64,000 nt of DNA from Bryobacteraceae bacterium (GCA_030041495.1 JASHNT010000140.1:56864-120863), one strand, 5' to 3'. Shown: positions 1 through 9,496, numbered from the stretch's first letter. The notes: generated from the letters alone by a model not told the origin. Program-made: numbers and translations.

Positions 1-1088
1 GCCGAACGCACGATAGTCTCCACCGTGAAGCTGCGGCGAGGGTCGATGGTCCAATCCGCGCGGCCGACAAAGCTGCGCGCGAATCCTTGCTCCGGATCGA
101 AGAGCAGCGGGTTCAAAGGCGAGCGCGTGACTTGCTCCCCGGCGTAGCCCCCCACGAACGACCATTGGCGCACCTGCCGCTCCAGTTGAATCACATACAG
201 AGCGTAGTCTCCGGGGCCGGAGGCGGCTCGCGGCGAAGTGAAATAAGCGGCCTCGGCTTTCACCGTCACCCATGGCAGGGGCACAGCCGCATCGCCACCA
301 TACAGGCGGAGTTGCGGATAATAACGCTGCAACGTGACCGCATTCGCCAGCGGATTAAACGCCGCGCTGAACAGCGGGAGATTGTTTTCGCCGTCGAAAA
401 AACACAGCGAATACTCATAGCCGGTACCCACATGGCGCCAGCGCGCGCCGTATTGCGAGCCTCCGGGATAGCGCGCCCCGCCGTCGATCAAGCCGATGCC
501 GGCTGCTTCGGGAGGAATCACAGTCCAGCGCTGATCGAGCAGCGGCGTCCGGCTGGGGGTAAACCACGGCTGCCACACCAGGTCGATCGAGTTGCTGCCG
601 GTATCGTAGGTCAGGCGCGCGGCGGCGACTCCGAGGAAATCCGGGTCGACCACAGTGGCGATGAAATCCTTGGGCGCGAAGCGGTCGGTCGGGTTTAGAA
701 TGTCGGCCTCGCCCCAGCGGATGAACTGCCGGCCGATCTCTCCGGTCCAGCGGCCATGATGCAGGATTCCGCTCAGCCGGCGCACGGAAAGCGCGGGACG
801 AAGAATTTCGCGATCGTCGAAATCCACATGCGCGTTGCGGGCGGTGTCTTTGTGTGAATCCCCGCGCGCGTCGAACGAGGCTTCAAGCGTGAACCACGGC
901 GAAGCTTTGTAGGAAGGCTCCCAGCGGACCAGCATGGAATCGACCGCGTGGCCGCTGTCGTTATCGCCGTCTTGGGGAAAAACCAGCGCGTCAGTCTCGA
1001 TGAAGCCGCGTTGATCGAACGATTGCGCCGGCGCGCGCGGCGCCGCGAAGAGCGCGATCAGAGCAATACTGACCGGAAGGCCCTTCAC
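1..1088 (-). CDS. outer-membrane beta-barrel protein (C-terminus outside window)
   Basis: The minus strand stays open from a GTG at 1088 to the window edge, about 362 codons. A hydrophobic signal peptide ends near an A-Q cleavage site around residue 21. The rest is rich in alternating aromatic and polar residues, with phrases such as GRQFIRWGEADILNP that are usual in outer-membrane barrels of the DUF1302/porin kind. The GTG shares four bases with the stop of the LolA-like gene upstream (GTGA), so the two are probably translationally coupled. As fourth gene of the ABC/FtsX/LolA-like operon it is likely the outer-membrane end of that system. The 3' end is cut off by the window. Barrel assignment rests on sequence texture and context, not on a recognised catalytic motif. 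Confidence 0.7.
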   Translation of the reverse strand, partial: MKGLPVSIALIALFAAPRAPAQSFDQRGFIETDALVFPQDGDNDSGHAVDSMLVRWEPSYKASPWFTLEASFDARGDSHKDTARNAHVDFDDREILRPALSVRRLSGILHHGRWTGEIGRQFIRWGEADILNPTDRFAPKDFIATVVDPDFLGVAAARLTYDTGSNSIDLVWQPWFTPSRTPLLDQRWTVIPPEAAGIGLIDGGARYPGGSQYGARWRHVGTGYEYSLCFFDGENNLPLFSAAFNPLANAVTLQRYYPQLRLYGGDAAVPLPWVTVKAEAAYFTSPRAASGPGDYALYVIQLERQVRQWSFVGGYAGEQVTRSPLNPLLFDPEQGFARSFVGRADWTIDPRRSFTVETIVRS

Positions 1089-1843
1089 TCGGCGATGCGT
1101 AGCGCTTCGACGGTGAAAGCTTCGTCCTTGAGCGGAAGATTGTAGTCCACCTTGTCATAGTGCATCGCCGTGCGAGTTTTGCGGATGGTGTCGATCACTC
1201 CCACGGAGCGGGCCGTCCAGATTCCCTGGATCATTTCGAAATCCGTGTAGTCGATGGTTCTGGCCAAGCCCTTCTTGTTGTAACATTCAATGCGCTGAAA
1301 GGTGTAGTTGGTTTTGTCGATGTAGAAATAACAGTGAGTGTACCCGGAGGCCTTCTTGGGCTTGGCGTCGATCTTCCACTGGCCGTTCATTTCGCCGTCG
1401 ATCGTGTACGTGTACTGATCCGCGTCGCGCTCTTCCAGGTCCTCGAAGGTGAAATCCGTGCCGAAGAAGCGGGTTGAGCGGTCCTGGACAGCTACCTTTT
1501 GCTCGCGTCCCACGGCCGGGCGCCATAGCCATTGATCGCTGGCCGCGTCGGGGTGATTCACGATCAATAGCGCCACTCCCTTCACCTCCGCCGGACCGGT
1601 GAAGCGCAGAATGCCTTTGCTCTTCCCGAAATCGCCGATCCGCTCATAGACCCAGCGCTTGGTCACGAGAGCTTTGCTGTTAGCCGGACAGCCCTTGGGC
1701 GACGTGCAACTGTAGAGTGTGCCTTCATAACGCATTGAGTTCGTATGCTGGCGCTTTTGCACCTCCAACATGATTTGATGGCCGTCCTGACCCCAGGCCA
1801 CGCCCGCGGCGGCGGCCAGCAATATAATCGCGATCTTATTCAT
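1085..1843 (-). CDS. LolA-like outer membrane lipoprotein-sorting protein
   Basis: This 252-residue protein begins with a signal peptide (cleavage expected after A-W-G near residue 18) and is predicted to be periplasmic. The middle carries the pattern typical of the TP_0789/COG2834 LolA-like family: a D-Q-W-L-W-R-P stretch, then G-R-E-Q-K-V, then F-F-G-T-D-F-T-F-E-D-L. Family members have a half-barrel that shields lipid or lipoprotein acyl chains. It overlaps the permease gene by 8 bases and the barrel gene by 4, so it is one cistron of a tight operon. The most likely role is to carry a lipid-like cargo between the inner-membrane ABC complex and the barrel. The cargo cannot be told from sequence. 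Confidence 0.85.
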   Translation of the reverse strand: MNKIAIILLAAAAGVAWGQDGHQIMLEVQKRQHTNSMRYEGTLYSCTSPKGCPANSKALVTKRWVYERIGDFGKSKGILRFTGPAEVKGVALLIVNHPDAASDQWLWRPAVGREQKVAVQDRSTRFFGTDFTFEDLEERDADQYTYTIDGEMNGQWKIDAKPKKASGYTHCYFYIDKTNYTFQRIECYNKKGLARTIDYTDFEMIQGIWTARSVGVIDTIRKTRTAMHYDKVDYNLPLKDEAFTVEALRIAE

Positions 1844-4376
1844 ACTCCAAGGCCTCTACTAATGATCCTCGCACTGCTTGCTCCCCTGGTCCAAGCGCGG
1901 CCAACCATGCCGCGCCCAAAATCACCGGCAGCAATCCGAACGCGATCCCGAACGGATAGGCGTATCCGAGATCGATGCCGATAATGTCCCTTTGCGTCAC
2001 CTGCACGCTGTAATATAACTGCACGGCCCCCAAGCCTAGCCCCAGAGCCAGGCCGATCACGCCAATGGCCGCAGCCTCCATCCAAATAGTGTGCCGTATC
2101 TGCCATCGTAATCCGCCGACGGCTTGCAACACGCCCAGCTCCCGCCGCCGGTCGGTGATGGAAACCGTGAGAGCGTTGACGATTCCCAAAATCGCCACCA
2201 GCACCGCGACGGCGATCTGCACATAGGTGAGACCGAACCATTGATTGGTCAGGCGGTCGATGTAGCCTCGCACTTCGGCGTTGGTCATCACGAAGATACG
2301 GCTCTTGGCCGAAAACGCATTCAGAATCGCCTGCCGCACGCCGGGGGCACTGAAGCCGGGTTTCAGAAAAATGCCGAAGCTGGTGATGCCGGTGTCGTTC
2401 CAGGCGCGGACATATGCATCCCGCGAAATGAACAAGGTACCTTGCTGATCCGTGAAATCCCGTACCACGCCCGCAATGCGCATGTGCAGCATGCCGGAAG
2501 GCGAGGGGATCTCCACGGAGTCTCCCAATTTTGCTCCATGGAGGGTTACGAAATTTTCCGAGGCGATAGCTCCGGCGCCCGCCAGCGTTTGCTCGAGCAT
2601 GCGGGCAGGATGGCCGGCCACCAAGGGCTGATGTGAGAATCGCATCAGCGCGCCGTGATCCGCCGCCAGCAGCATCACCGGCGAACCATTCACCTGGATA
2701 CGCACGCCGCGCACCATCTGCACATCCGCGACGCCGGGAATCGCGCGCAGTCCGGCGCCGAGGGACTCCGGCAACACAAAGGTCCGGTTGGTCAAGTTCT
2801 CCACCGGTGTCACCAGCAAATCCAGGTTGAGCGAGACGTGCATCCACTCCGCGATGGCGTCATAGCTGGCGCGGGCCAGTCCGCCGAGCGAAACCACCAG
2901 CGCCAGCGACAACATCAGCGCGGCGACGGTTCCGGACGTCCGGCGCGGCGCTTGGATCAAACTGTCGGCCGCCAGAGTGCCCTCCACCGGCCGCACCTTT
3001 GCCAGCACGGGTCGGATCGCGCGCGCCAGCCAGAGCGTTACGGCCGGAGAAAGCAGGACCGCTGCCAGCACGGCCAACAAGAATCCAGCGTATAAGACCA
3101 CGCCGATTCGTCCAAATCCCAGCGCAACCAGCGAGGCGCATACGCAAGCGATGGCCCATCGCCGCCGCGCGCGATTTTCGCCTTCGCTCAAGGATTGATA
3201 TTGTCCCTTCTGTAACGCCTTCACGGGATCGACGCGCGCCGCGTTACGGGCCGGGATCACGGCCGCGACCAGGCTGGTGAGCACACCCATCGCCCCAGCC
3301 GCCAGCGCGAGCTTCGGATCCAATGTGATCTCGCCCGCGCCTTGCGCGACTCCGTAGACGTCCTGGAGCAAGCTTCCGATGTAGCCGGCCATCGCGCGCG
3401 CCAAAGCCAGTCCGGCGACGATACCGAGCGCCGTCCCGGCGAGTCCGGTGAGAGCGCTCTCCGCCAGGAACAGCGTGCGAATTTGCGCCCGCGTCGCCCC
3501 GAGCGCGCGCAGAATCCCAATCTCCGCGCGGCGCTGCGTGACAGCGATGGCGAAGGTGTTGTAGATGATGAACATTCCGATGAACAGCGCAAACAAGCTG
3601 GTGATATCGGAGGCGATGGCGTAGACGCGTGAGGTGGCTTCGAACTGTTGGCCGCGCGAGCTGGGCGGCTCGACTTGAAATCCGGGTCCAAGCGAGGCCT
3701 TCAGCTTTTCCTCACCCTCATCCAGGGACACGCCTTCCTTGAGTGCGAGGTCCACGCGATCGAAGCGTTTGCCGCGCCCGAACATTTTTTCCGCGGCGTA
3801 GATGTCCATCACGGCCAGGTCGCCGCCGAAAGCGCCGGCCAACCCTCCAGGTTGCATGATTCCACGCACGATGAAGACTTCCTGGCCGGCCATGGTATCG
3901 AGGGGCAGGCGGCTGCCGATGGTCAATCCTTTCCGGTCCGCGAGAGTCTTGCTCACCATCAGCGAATCCGGCTGGGCCAGAAACACCAGCGGATCGTCGA
4001 TGCCGTCCTCGGAATTCTCCAGGTCGTAGGTGCGCAGGCTGCGATCGCCCAGCATATCAACCCCGAGAATCAATAGATTGGTCCCGCCGGCCGAGACGGT
4101 GGCTTCGATCACCGGCGCCGCGGCGCTCACTTCGGGAAGGCTGCGGACTTTGTCGAGGACGCCTTCGTCGAAGCCAGGCTCGCCTGCGGTCACCTGCAAT
4201 TGCGCCTTTCCGGCGATGCGATCGATGGTCTGTTGAAACGCGGCCAGCACGCTCTGATTGGCAGTGTGCATGCCGACGAACACAGCCACGCCTAACACGA
4301 TTCCCGCGATGGTCAGCAGCCAGCGGAATCCGTGCTTGCGCGCGTAAGGCCAACTGATCAGGCGCAGCAGCATCAT
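1836..4376 (-). CDS. FtsX-family ABC transporter permease (two-module)
   Basis: This 846-residue inner-membrane protein has a first membrane span near residues 20-40, a large periplasmic MacB-PCD-like domain, three spans around residues 260-380 ending in the FtsX box (ILRALGATRAQI), and a second copy of the same plan ending in a spans block with LGVLQAVGGLRWQIR. The duplicated layout matches the large single-subunit permeases that pair with a LolD/MacB-type ATPase. It overlaps the ATPase gene by 4 bases and the LolA-like gene by 8. FtsX-type permeases usually work by mechanotransmission, pulling substrate from the membrane or periplasm rather than pumping through a channel. Extraction of a lipid or lipoprotein is the best guess given the LolA-like neighbour. 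Confidence 0.9.
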   Translation of the reverse strand: MMLLRLISWPYARKHGFRWLLTIAGIVLGVAVFVGMHTANQSVLAAFQQTIDRIAGKAQLQVTAGEPGFDEGVLDKVRSLPEVSAAAPVIEATVSAGGTNLLILGVDMLGDRSLRTYDLENSEDGIDDPLVFLAQPDSLMVSKTLADRKGLTIGSRLPLDTMAGQEVFIVRGIMQPGGLAGAFGGDLAVMDIYAAEKMFGRGKRFDRVDLALKEGVSLDEGEEKLKASLGPGFQVEPPSSRGQQFEATSRVYAIASDITSLFALFIGMFIIYNTFAIAVTQRRAEIGILRALGATRAQIRTLFLAESALTGLAGTALGIVAGLALARAMAGYIGSLLQDVYGVAQGAGEITLDPKLALAAGAMGVLTSLVAAVIPARNAARVDPVKALQKGQYQSLSEGENRARRRWAIACVCASLVALGFGRIGVVLYAGFLLAVLAAVLLSPAVTLWLARAIRPVLAKVRPVEGTLAADSLIQAPRRTSGTVAALMLSLALVVSLGGLARASYDAIAEWMHVSLNLDLLVTPVENLTNRTFVLPESLGAGLRAIPGVADVQMVRGVRIQVNGSPVMLLAADHGALMRFSHQPLVAGHPARMLEQTLAGAGAIASENFVTLHGAKLGDSVEIPSPSGMLHMRIAGVVRDFTDQQGTLFISRDAYVRAWNDTGITSFGIFLKPGFSAPGVRQAILNAFSAKSRIFVMTNAEVRGYIDRLTNQWFGLTYVQIAVAVLVAILGIVNALTVSITDRRRELGVLQAVGGLRWQIRHTIWMEAAAIGVIGLALGLGLGAVQLYYSVQVTQRDIIGIDLGYAYPFGIAFGLLPVILGAAWLAALGPGEQAVRGSLVEALEYE

Positions 4377-5047
4377 TTGGTGACGTCCTCAAACACTCGG
4401 CCGTCGCGAATGTGAATGGTGCGGGCGCAGGATTCAGCCACGCCGGCATCGTGCGTCACCACCAGAACGGTCGAGCCGAGCCGCTGATGCAAATCGTGAA
4501 TCAGGTCCAGAATTTCGAGGCCGGTGACGCTATCCAGGTTGCCGGTCGGCTCATCGGCTAGCAGCACGGGAGGGTACACGCTCAAAGCTCGGGCGATGGC
4601 TACGCGCTGCCGCTCACCTCCGGAGAGCTCGTCGGGGAGGTGATCCATCCGCGCATCGAGCTTCACCAGCTCCAGCAACTCCCTGGCGCGCTCAGCGGTT
4701 TTCTTGCGCGGCCATCCGCGCAGATGCAGGGGAAGGGAGACGTTTTCGAGGCAGGAAAGCGTAGGAAGCAGATTGAAAAATTGAAAGATGAAGCCGATTT
4801 TATCGCGGCGGATGCGGGTGAGCTCATCGTCGCTTAACTGCGAGAGCGCCGATCCATCCAGGACCACTTCGCCGGAAGTAGCGCGGTCCAAGCCGCCGAT
4901 CAAATTCAACAGCGTCGATTTCCCCGACCCTGATGGTCCCACGATAGCCACCAGCTCACCCCGGCAGATTTCCAGGTCGATCCGGTCCAAAGCGGTCACT
5001 TTGCGCGCGCCGTCAAACTGTTTCGACACCCCTTTCAGCGAGATCAC
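4373..5047 (-). CDS. ABC transporter ATP-binding protein (LolD/MacB type)
   Basis: A complete 224-residue ABC ATPase. Walker A is [11 protein letters not shown] near residue 37, the Q-loop follows at [11 protein letters not shown], the signature is [15 protein letters not shown], and Walker B with catalytic glutamate is [12 protein letters not shown]. The switch histidine is in VVTHD near the end. The length and the LLPTLS segment fit the LolD/FtsE/MacB group that drives FtsX-type permeases. It is the first gene of the operon and its stop overlaps the permease start. The 30-base gap to the divergent hyuA-like gene must hold the promoter. The name lolD is not assigned because a duplicated-permease partner differs from classical LolCE. 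Confidence 0.93.
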   Translation of the reverse strand: MISLKGVSKQFDGARKVTALDRIDLEICRGELVAIVGPSGSGKSTLLNLIGGLDRATSGEVVLDGSALSQLSDDELTRIRRDKIGFIFQFFNLLPTLSCLENVSLPLHLRGWPRKKTAERARELLELVKLDARMDHLPDELSGGERQRVAIARALSVYPPVLLADEPTGNLDSVTGLEILDLIHDLHQRLGSTVLVVTHDAGVAESCARTIHIRDGRVFEDVTK

Positions 5048-5066
5048 TACCTTTCATGATGGCAGG

Positions 5067-5072
5067 TACAAT
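5067..5072 (+). promoter_or_regulatory. candidate -10 box (TACAAT) for the hyuA-like gene
   Basis: TACAAT lies 5 bases before the ATG at 5078. Transcription from it would start at or within a base or two of the start codon, giving a leaderless message. No Shine-Dalgarno sequence lies in front of the ATG, which fits. No good -35 was seen. Confidence 0.4.
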
Positions 5073-5077
5073 CGGAC

Positions 5078-6994
5078 ATGCGGATTGGGGTGGATGCGGG
5101 CGGCACCTTTACGGATTTCGTCGTCCTGCACGACAACGGCCGTCTGGAATCGTTCAAGTTACCCTCCAATCCGCATGCTCCGGCGCAGGTGATTCGGGCC
5201 GGTCTGGAGCGCGCGGCCGGCTCGGCGAAGAGGGTTGACGTGGTTCATGGGTCCACGGTCGCCACCAACGCACTGCTCGAGCGCAAGGGCGCGCGCACCG
5301 CTTTTGTGACCACGGCCGGATTCGAAGACCTCCTCGAGATCGGCCGCCAGAATCGGGCCGAGCTGTATAACCTCACGCCTGCGCCGCGCCGTCCGCTGAT
5401 CGATCGCGCGTTGTGCTTCGGCGTGGAGGAGCGCACGCTCTTCGATGGCTCGGTTTTGCGCGCTCCTTCGCTCGCCGCGCTGAAGCGGCTAGCCGCGAAA
5501 TTGAAGCGTTCGCGAGCCCGCGCAATCGCCATTTGCTTCCTGCACTCCTACCGGAATCCGAAACATGAGCGCGCGGCGTTGAAGGCGCTTACGGACCTCG
5601 ACGCCTACATTTGCGCATCGCACCAAATCAGCCCGGAATTTCGTGAGTATGAGCGGGCCTCAACCGCCGCGGTTAACGCTTACGTCGGGCCACTGATGGA
5701 AGCGTATTTGACTGAGCTTAGCCGCGCCCGGCGCTTCCGTATCGCGATCATGCAATCGAACGGCGGATTTTTATCGGCGAGCGGTGCAGCGCGGCATGCT
5801 GTGCGCACCGTCCTCTCCGGGCCGGCGGGCGGCGTGGTGGGCGCTGTTACCGTCGCGCGGGCGAGCGGGCTCCGGCGATTGCTCGGCTTCGACATGGGCG
5901 GCACTTCCACCGATGTCAGTCTAGTGGACGGTGAGCCACGGCACACCACCGAGTCTCTAATCGGCGGGCTGCCGCTTCGCGTCCCCATGCTGGATATTCA
6001 CACCGTTGGCGCGGGCGGAGGGTCCATCGCGCGCGTCGACGCCGGAGGGTTGTTGCGCGTCGGCCCGGAGAGCGCGGGCGCGGACCCCGGACCGGCCTGC
6101 TATGGCGAGGGCACCGAAGCCACCGTGACCGATGCGCACGTCGCGCTCGGCCGAATGGAGACGCTGTTGGGCGGCGCGATGGCCATCGACGCGAATCGGG
6201 CTGCGGCGGCGATCGATCGCATCGCGAAGCGGCTTAAGCTTTCCCGCGACGCAGCCGCTGCCGGCATCCTGCGCATCGCCAACGCGAATATGGAGCGCGC
6301 GATTCGGACGATCTCCGTGGAGCGGGGCCACGATCCGCGCGACTTCGCTCTGGTCGCTTTCGGAGGATGCGGGGGGTTGCACGCGTGCGAAATCGCCGCG
6401 GAGCTTGGCATTCGAACCGTGATTGCGCCCCAGTATGCCGGAGCTCTTTCCGCACTCGGCATGTTGATGGCGGATCCGGTGCGCGATTATTCCGCGGGCG
6501 TTCTGGGACGCGGCAATCTTGAGGAGCGCTTTGCCGCGCTGGAGCGCCAAGCCAAACGTGAATCATCGGATGCGATGATCGAGCGCTCCGCCGATCTCCG
6601 CTATCGCGGCCAGAGTTACGAGATCAACGTTGCTTGTCCCGGTTCGATCGAGGAGTGCGCTCCGCGCTTCCATCGTGAGCACGCCCGGCTCTACGGCTAC
6701 GCGAATCCGAACACCGAAATCGAAGTTGTTACGCTGCGGGTCCGCGCGCGGACGGCTCTCACCAAGCCGTCGCTAGGAGCCGTCCGTTCCGGCGCGGGCC
6801 CGGGTCCTACGCGCCGCAGGGTCCTTGTCGATGGCGGGTGGCGGAATCTCGAAGTCTGGGATCGCGAAGGCCTTGGGGCAAAAATACGCCGTGGCCCGGC
6901 TATAGTGCTCGAGTATGGCTCAACCACCTTGGTCCCATCCGGTTGGCGGTATCGCCTGGACCGGGGTGGCAACCTATTGATCCAACAGAGCTGA
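5078..6994 (+). CDS. hydantoinase/oxoprolinase family protein, subunit A
   Basis: This 638-residue protein starts with the ASKHA-type nucleotide loop GVDAGGTFTDF and contains a second phosphate loop at LLGFDMGGTSTDVS near residue 270, followed by an HTVGAGGGSIA segment. These are hallmarks of the HyuA / N-methylhydantoinase A / 5-oxoprolinase A family, which use ATP to open cyclic amides. Length is slightly below the family's usual 680-700. Such A subunits normally act with a HyuB-like B subunit encoded next door; none is present in either direction here. The gene is divergent from the ABC operon. The cyclic substrate (hydantoin, oxoproline or other) cannot be read from sequence. Confidence 0.9.
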   Translation: MRIGVDAGGTFTDFVVLHDNGRLESFKLPSNPHAPAQVIRAGLERAAGSAKRVDVVHGSTVATNALLERKGARTAFVTTAGFEDLLEIGRQNRAELYNLTPAPRRPLIDRALCFGVEERTLFDGSVLRAPSLAALKRLAAKLKRSRARAIAICFLHSYRNPKHERAALKALTDLDAYICASHQISPEFREYERASTAAVNAYVGPLMEAYLTELSRARRFRIAIMQSNGGFLSASGAARHAVRTVLSGPAGGVVGAVTVARASGLRRLLGFDMGGTSTDVSLVDGEPRHTTESLIGGLPLRVPMLDIHTVGAGGGSIARVDAGGLLRVGPESAGADPGPACYGEGTEATVTDAHVALGRMETLLGGAMAIDANRAAAAIDRIAKRLKLSRDAAAAGILRIANANMERAIRTISVERGHDPRDFALVAFGGCGGLHACEIAAELGIRTVIAPQYAGALSALGMLMADPVRDYSAGVLGRGNLEERFAALERQAKRESSDAMIERSADLRYRGQSYEINVACPGSIEECAPRFHREHARLYGYANPNTEIEVVTLRVRARTALTKPSLGAVRSGAGPGPTRRRVLVDGGWRNLEVWDREGLGAKIRRGPAIVLEYGSTTLVPSGWRYRLDRGGNLLIQQS

Positions 6995-7054
6995 GAAATA
7001 TAGCTCCTTTTTGACGCGGCGCGAGGCAGTGTATGGAATCGTTACGCTAGGACC

Positions 7055-7307
7055 GTGGAGTTCGAATGGGACCCTGTCGAGCCTCCGCAGGCACAAGGTT
7101 TCGTTTCACGACGCTGCGACCGTGTTTGGCGATCCACTATCTAGCACCGCTCCCGACCCGTACCGTGCATTCCGGGAGCAGCGGTACATTACCATCGGCA
7201 TGTCTCAAAGGCGCCGGCTCCTAATAGTGTCCCACTCGGACAGCGGCGAGCGGGTTCGGATCATAAGCGCGAGAACGTTGAACAGAAGAGAAAGTAAGAT
7301 CCTATGA
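7055..7307 (+). pseudogene. brnT-like toxin gene, frameshifted
   Basis: The frame from GTG 7055 reads VEFEWDPV, the usual BrnT N-terminus. The remainder of the toxin continues in a different frame, with LRRHKVSFHDAATVFGDP, then the YITIG and RLLIVSH segments and the IISAR-RRES end typical of BrnT RNase toxins. A small deletion near 7078 therefore splits the N-terminus from the body. Near 7300 the expected YEE end lies in the third frame, so a second shift is likely. In the family BrnT is an mRNA-cleaving toxin controlled by an adjacent antitoxin. Here the gene overlaps a broken antitoxin by four bases. It is probably not functional. Confidence 0.75.
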
Positions 7308-7530
7308 AGAGATCTTCGAATGGCTCAGGCGATGAGCTACGCAAGGAATACGACCTGAGAGAACCTCTAAAGAGTAGCGTGCGCGGAAAATATTTCGAAG
7401 CGCTACCTTGCCGGCACAAATCCGGTGTTGTTAGAGCCTGATGTGCGTCGCGTTTTTCAGGACCAGGCGTCGGTCAATGAAAGCCTTGCGTCTGGCGATC
7501 CGGCTGGGCAAGCTGGCATCCTCGAAATAA
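7304..7530 (+). pseudogene. antitoxin partner of the BrnT-like toxin, frameshifted
   Basis: ATG 7304 opens a frame with LRKEYDL and SVRGKYFE, matching the common short antitoxins that follow BrnT toxins. The family then expects RY-AGTN-VLLEPDV; that stretch ([27 protein letters not shown]) is present but one base out of frame after about 7402. The last part ([12 protein letters not shown] and stop at 7530) needs another one-base shift near 7490. Both breaks look like single extra G residues. The ATG overlaps the toxin stop as ATGA. The remnant ends 30 bases before the hslV start chosen here. Confidence 0.75.
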
Positions 7531-7559
7531 CATCCTCCGCACCGCGGCGTTCGGCGAAA

Positions 7560-8138
7560 ATGCCTACCTCCACTGTGCCAAACTTAAGATTCGTGTCTAC
7601 AAAACCAAAAATACGCTCTACCACAATTCTCTGCGTTCGCCGGGATGGCAAAGTGGTGATGGCCGGGGATGGCCAGGTGACGCTTGGCTCAGAGGTGCTG
7701 AAGGCCGGCGCCAAGAAATTGCGCCGGTTGTACAACGGCAAGATCGTGGCTGGATTCGCGGGGTCCACGGCCGACGCTTTCGCCCTGTTCGCCCGTTTCG
7801 AAGCCAAGCTGGAACAGCACAACGGCAACCTGCCTCGGGCGGTGGTGGAGCTGGCGAAGGAATGGCGCACGGACCGGGTGCTGCGCCATCTGGAAGCGCT
7901 GCTGCTGGTGGCCGACACGGCCAACACCTTCATCGTTAGCGGCAATGGCGACGTGATCGAGCCGGATAACGACATCGCGGCCATCGGCTCCGGCGGAGCT
8001 TTCGCCAAGTCCGCGGCGATCGCGCTGATGGAAAATACGAAACTTAGCGCTCGCGCTATCGTCGAAAAGTCAATGGCCATCGCGGGCAAAACCTGCATCT
8101 ATACTAATGAGCAAGTGGTCTACGAGGAGTTGGGCTGA
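7560..8138 (+). CDS. hslV: ATP-dependent protease subunit HslV (ClpQ)
   Basis: From residue 21 on the protein is a standard Hsl[24 protein letters not shown], then [10 protein letters not shown] and the [19 protein letters not shown] core. The catalytic nucleophile in the family is the first threonine, normally exposed right after Met. Here the codons before it read KPKIRS with no ATG, so the nearest starts are GTG 7593 (nine residues before TT) or ATG 7560 (twenty residues). Neither has a clear Shine-Dalgarno. I used ATG 7560 but the true start is uncertain; longer open frame upstream is the antitoxin relic. The gene overlaps hslU by one base (TGATG). HslV forms the proteolytic double hexamer of HslUV. 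Confidence 0.93.
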   Translation: MPTSTVPNLRFVSTKPKIRSTTILCVRRDGKVVMAGDGQVTLGSEVLKAGAKKLRRLYNGKIVAGFAGSTADAFALFARFEAKLEQHNGNLPRAVVELAKEWRTDRVLRHLEALLLVADTANTFIVSGNGDVIEPDNDIAAIGSGGAFAKSAAIALMENTKLSARAIVEKSMAIAGKTCIYTNEQVVYEELG

Positions 8139-9496
8139 TGGTTATCTACCTGCCCGCGCAAGCCGCTGAAGACGTGCCGGTCCTGGACGAACTGACGCCG
8201 CGCGAAATCGTCCGCGAGCTCGATAAATACGTCATCGGCCAAGCCGAGGCCAAACGGGCGGTCGCGATCGCGCTGCGCAACCGCATCCGCCGGCAAAAGC
8301 TGGAGCCGGAAATCGCCGATGAAGTGATGCCCAAGAATATCCTCATGATCGGGCCCACCGGCGTCGGCAAAACGGAGCTGGCGCGAAGGCTGGCCAAGCT
8401 CGCCAATTCTCCGTTTTTGAAGGTCGAGGCCAGCAAGTTCACCGAGGTGGGTTACGTCGGGCGCGATGTCGAGTCCATGATTCGCGACCTGGTGGAAATT
8501 GCCATCGACATGCTGCGCGAGGAACGCCTCAACGAAGTGGGTGAGCGGGCCGAGCGCAACGCCGAAGAGCGTCTGCTGGACCTGTTGATGCCCCCGCAGC
8601 CCGAGCCGGCTGAAAGCGCCGACCGCTCCCGCGAAAAACTCCGCGAGCGCCTGCGCACGGGCAAGCTCGACGACCGCATGGTGGAGGTCGACGTCAAGGA
8701 GCGCGGTCCAACTTTCGAGGTCACCACCGCCGCCGGTATCGAGGAGATGGACATCAACCTCAAGGACATGCTCGGCGGGCTGTTCGGAGGGCGCACGCGC
8801 AAGCGCAAAATGCGTGTCAGTGAGGCGCTCGATTATTTGATTCAGGAAGAGGAGCAGAAGCTGGTCGATATGGACCAGGTGACGCGCACGGCCATCGACC
8901 GGGTGGAGCGCAGCGGGATCATTTTCCTGGACGAAGTGGACAAGATCGCGGGGCGCGAAGGGGGCCACGGCCCGGATGTCAGCCGCGAGGGAGTGCAACG
9001 CGATATTCTGCCTATCGTCGAAGGCACCACGGTCAACACGCGCTATGGCTTCGTGCGTACGGATCACATCCTGTTCATCGCCGCGGGAGCGTTCCACGTC
9101 TCCAAGCCCAGCGACTTGATTCCGGAATTGCAGGGCCGCTTCCCCATTCGCGTGGAGCTAAAATCGCTCAGCGAACAGGATTTCATCCGCATTTTGAAGG
9201 AGCCGAAGAACGCGCTGATCAAGCAGTATCAGGCGCTGCTCGACACCGAGGGCATCAAGCTCACCTTCACGCCGGACGCGCTCGAAGAAATCTCGCGTTA
9301 TGCCGCCCGCGTAAACGAGGCCACGGAAAACATCGGGGCGCGGCGTCTGCACACGATTCTTGAAAAGCTTCTTGAGGAGGTCTCCTTCGACGGCCCCGAT
9401 CTCAAGCGAAAAACCGTCAAGGTGGACGCAGCCTACGTGCGCAGACAGCTCGCCGACATCGTGAAGGACCAGGACCTCAGCCGGTACATTCTGTGA
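8138..9496 (+). CDS. hslU: ATP-dependent protease ATPase subunit HslU (ClpY)
   Basis: A full-length 452-residue AAA+ unfoldase. Walker [12 protein letters not shown] lies near residue 72, the pore motif follows in EVGYVGRDV, Walker B is [11 protein letters not shown] near residue 265, and sensor-type residues lie in the region around [13 protein letters not shown]. The intermediate I-domain lies roughly between residues 110 and 240. The C-terminus ends DLSRYIL, the tail that in the family docks into pockets of HslV and activates it. It is translationally coupled to hslV, and the next lipoprotein gene starts on its stop codon. Confidence 0.97.
   Translation: MVIYLPAQAAEDVPVLDELTPREIVRELDKYVIGQAEAKRAVAIALRNRIRRQKLEPEIADEVMPKNILMIGPTGVGKTELARRLAKLANSPFLKVEASKFTEVGYVGRDVESMIRDLVEIAIDMLREERLNEVGERAERNAEERLLDLLMPPQPEPAESADRSREKLRERLRTGKLDDRMVEVDVKERGPTFEVTTAAGIEEMDINLKDMLGGLFGGRTRKRKMRVSEALDYLIQEEEQKLVDMDQVTRTAIDRVERSGIIFLDEVDKIAGREGGHGPDVSREGVQRDILPIVEGTTVNTRYGFVRTDHILFIAAGAFHVSKPSDLIPELQGRFPIRVELKSLSEQDFIRILKEPKNALIKQYQALLDTEGIKLTFTPDALEEISRYAARVNEATENIGARRLHTILEKLLEEVSFDGPDLKRKTVKVDAAYVRRQLADIVKDQDLSRYIL

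Noticed and set aside
7425..7559. upstream extension of hslV
   Set aside because: The codons belong to the antitoxin relic, as its conserved LLEPDV and SVNES segments show.
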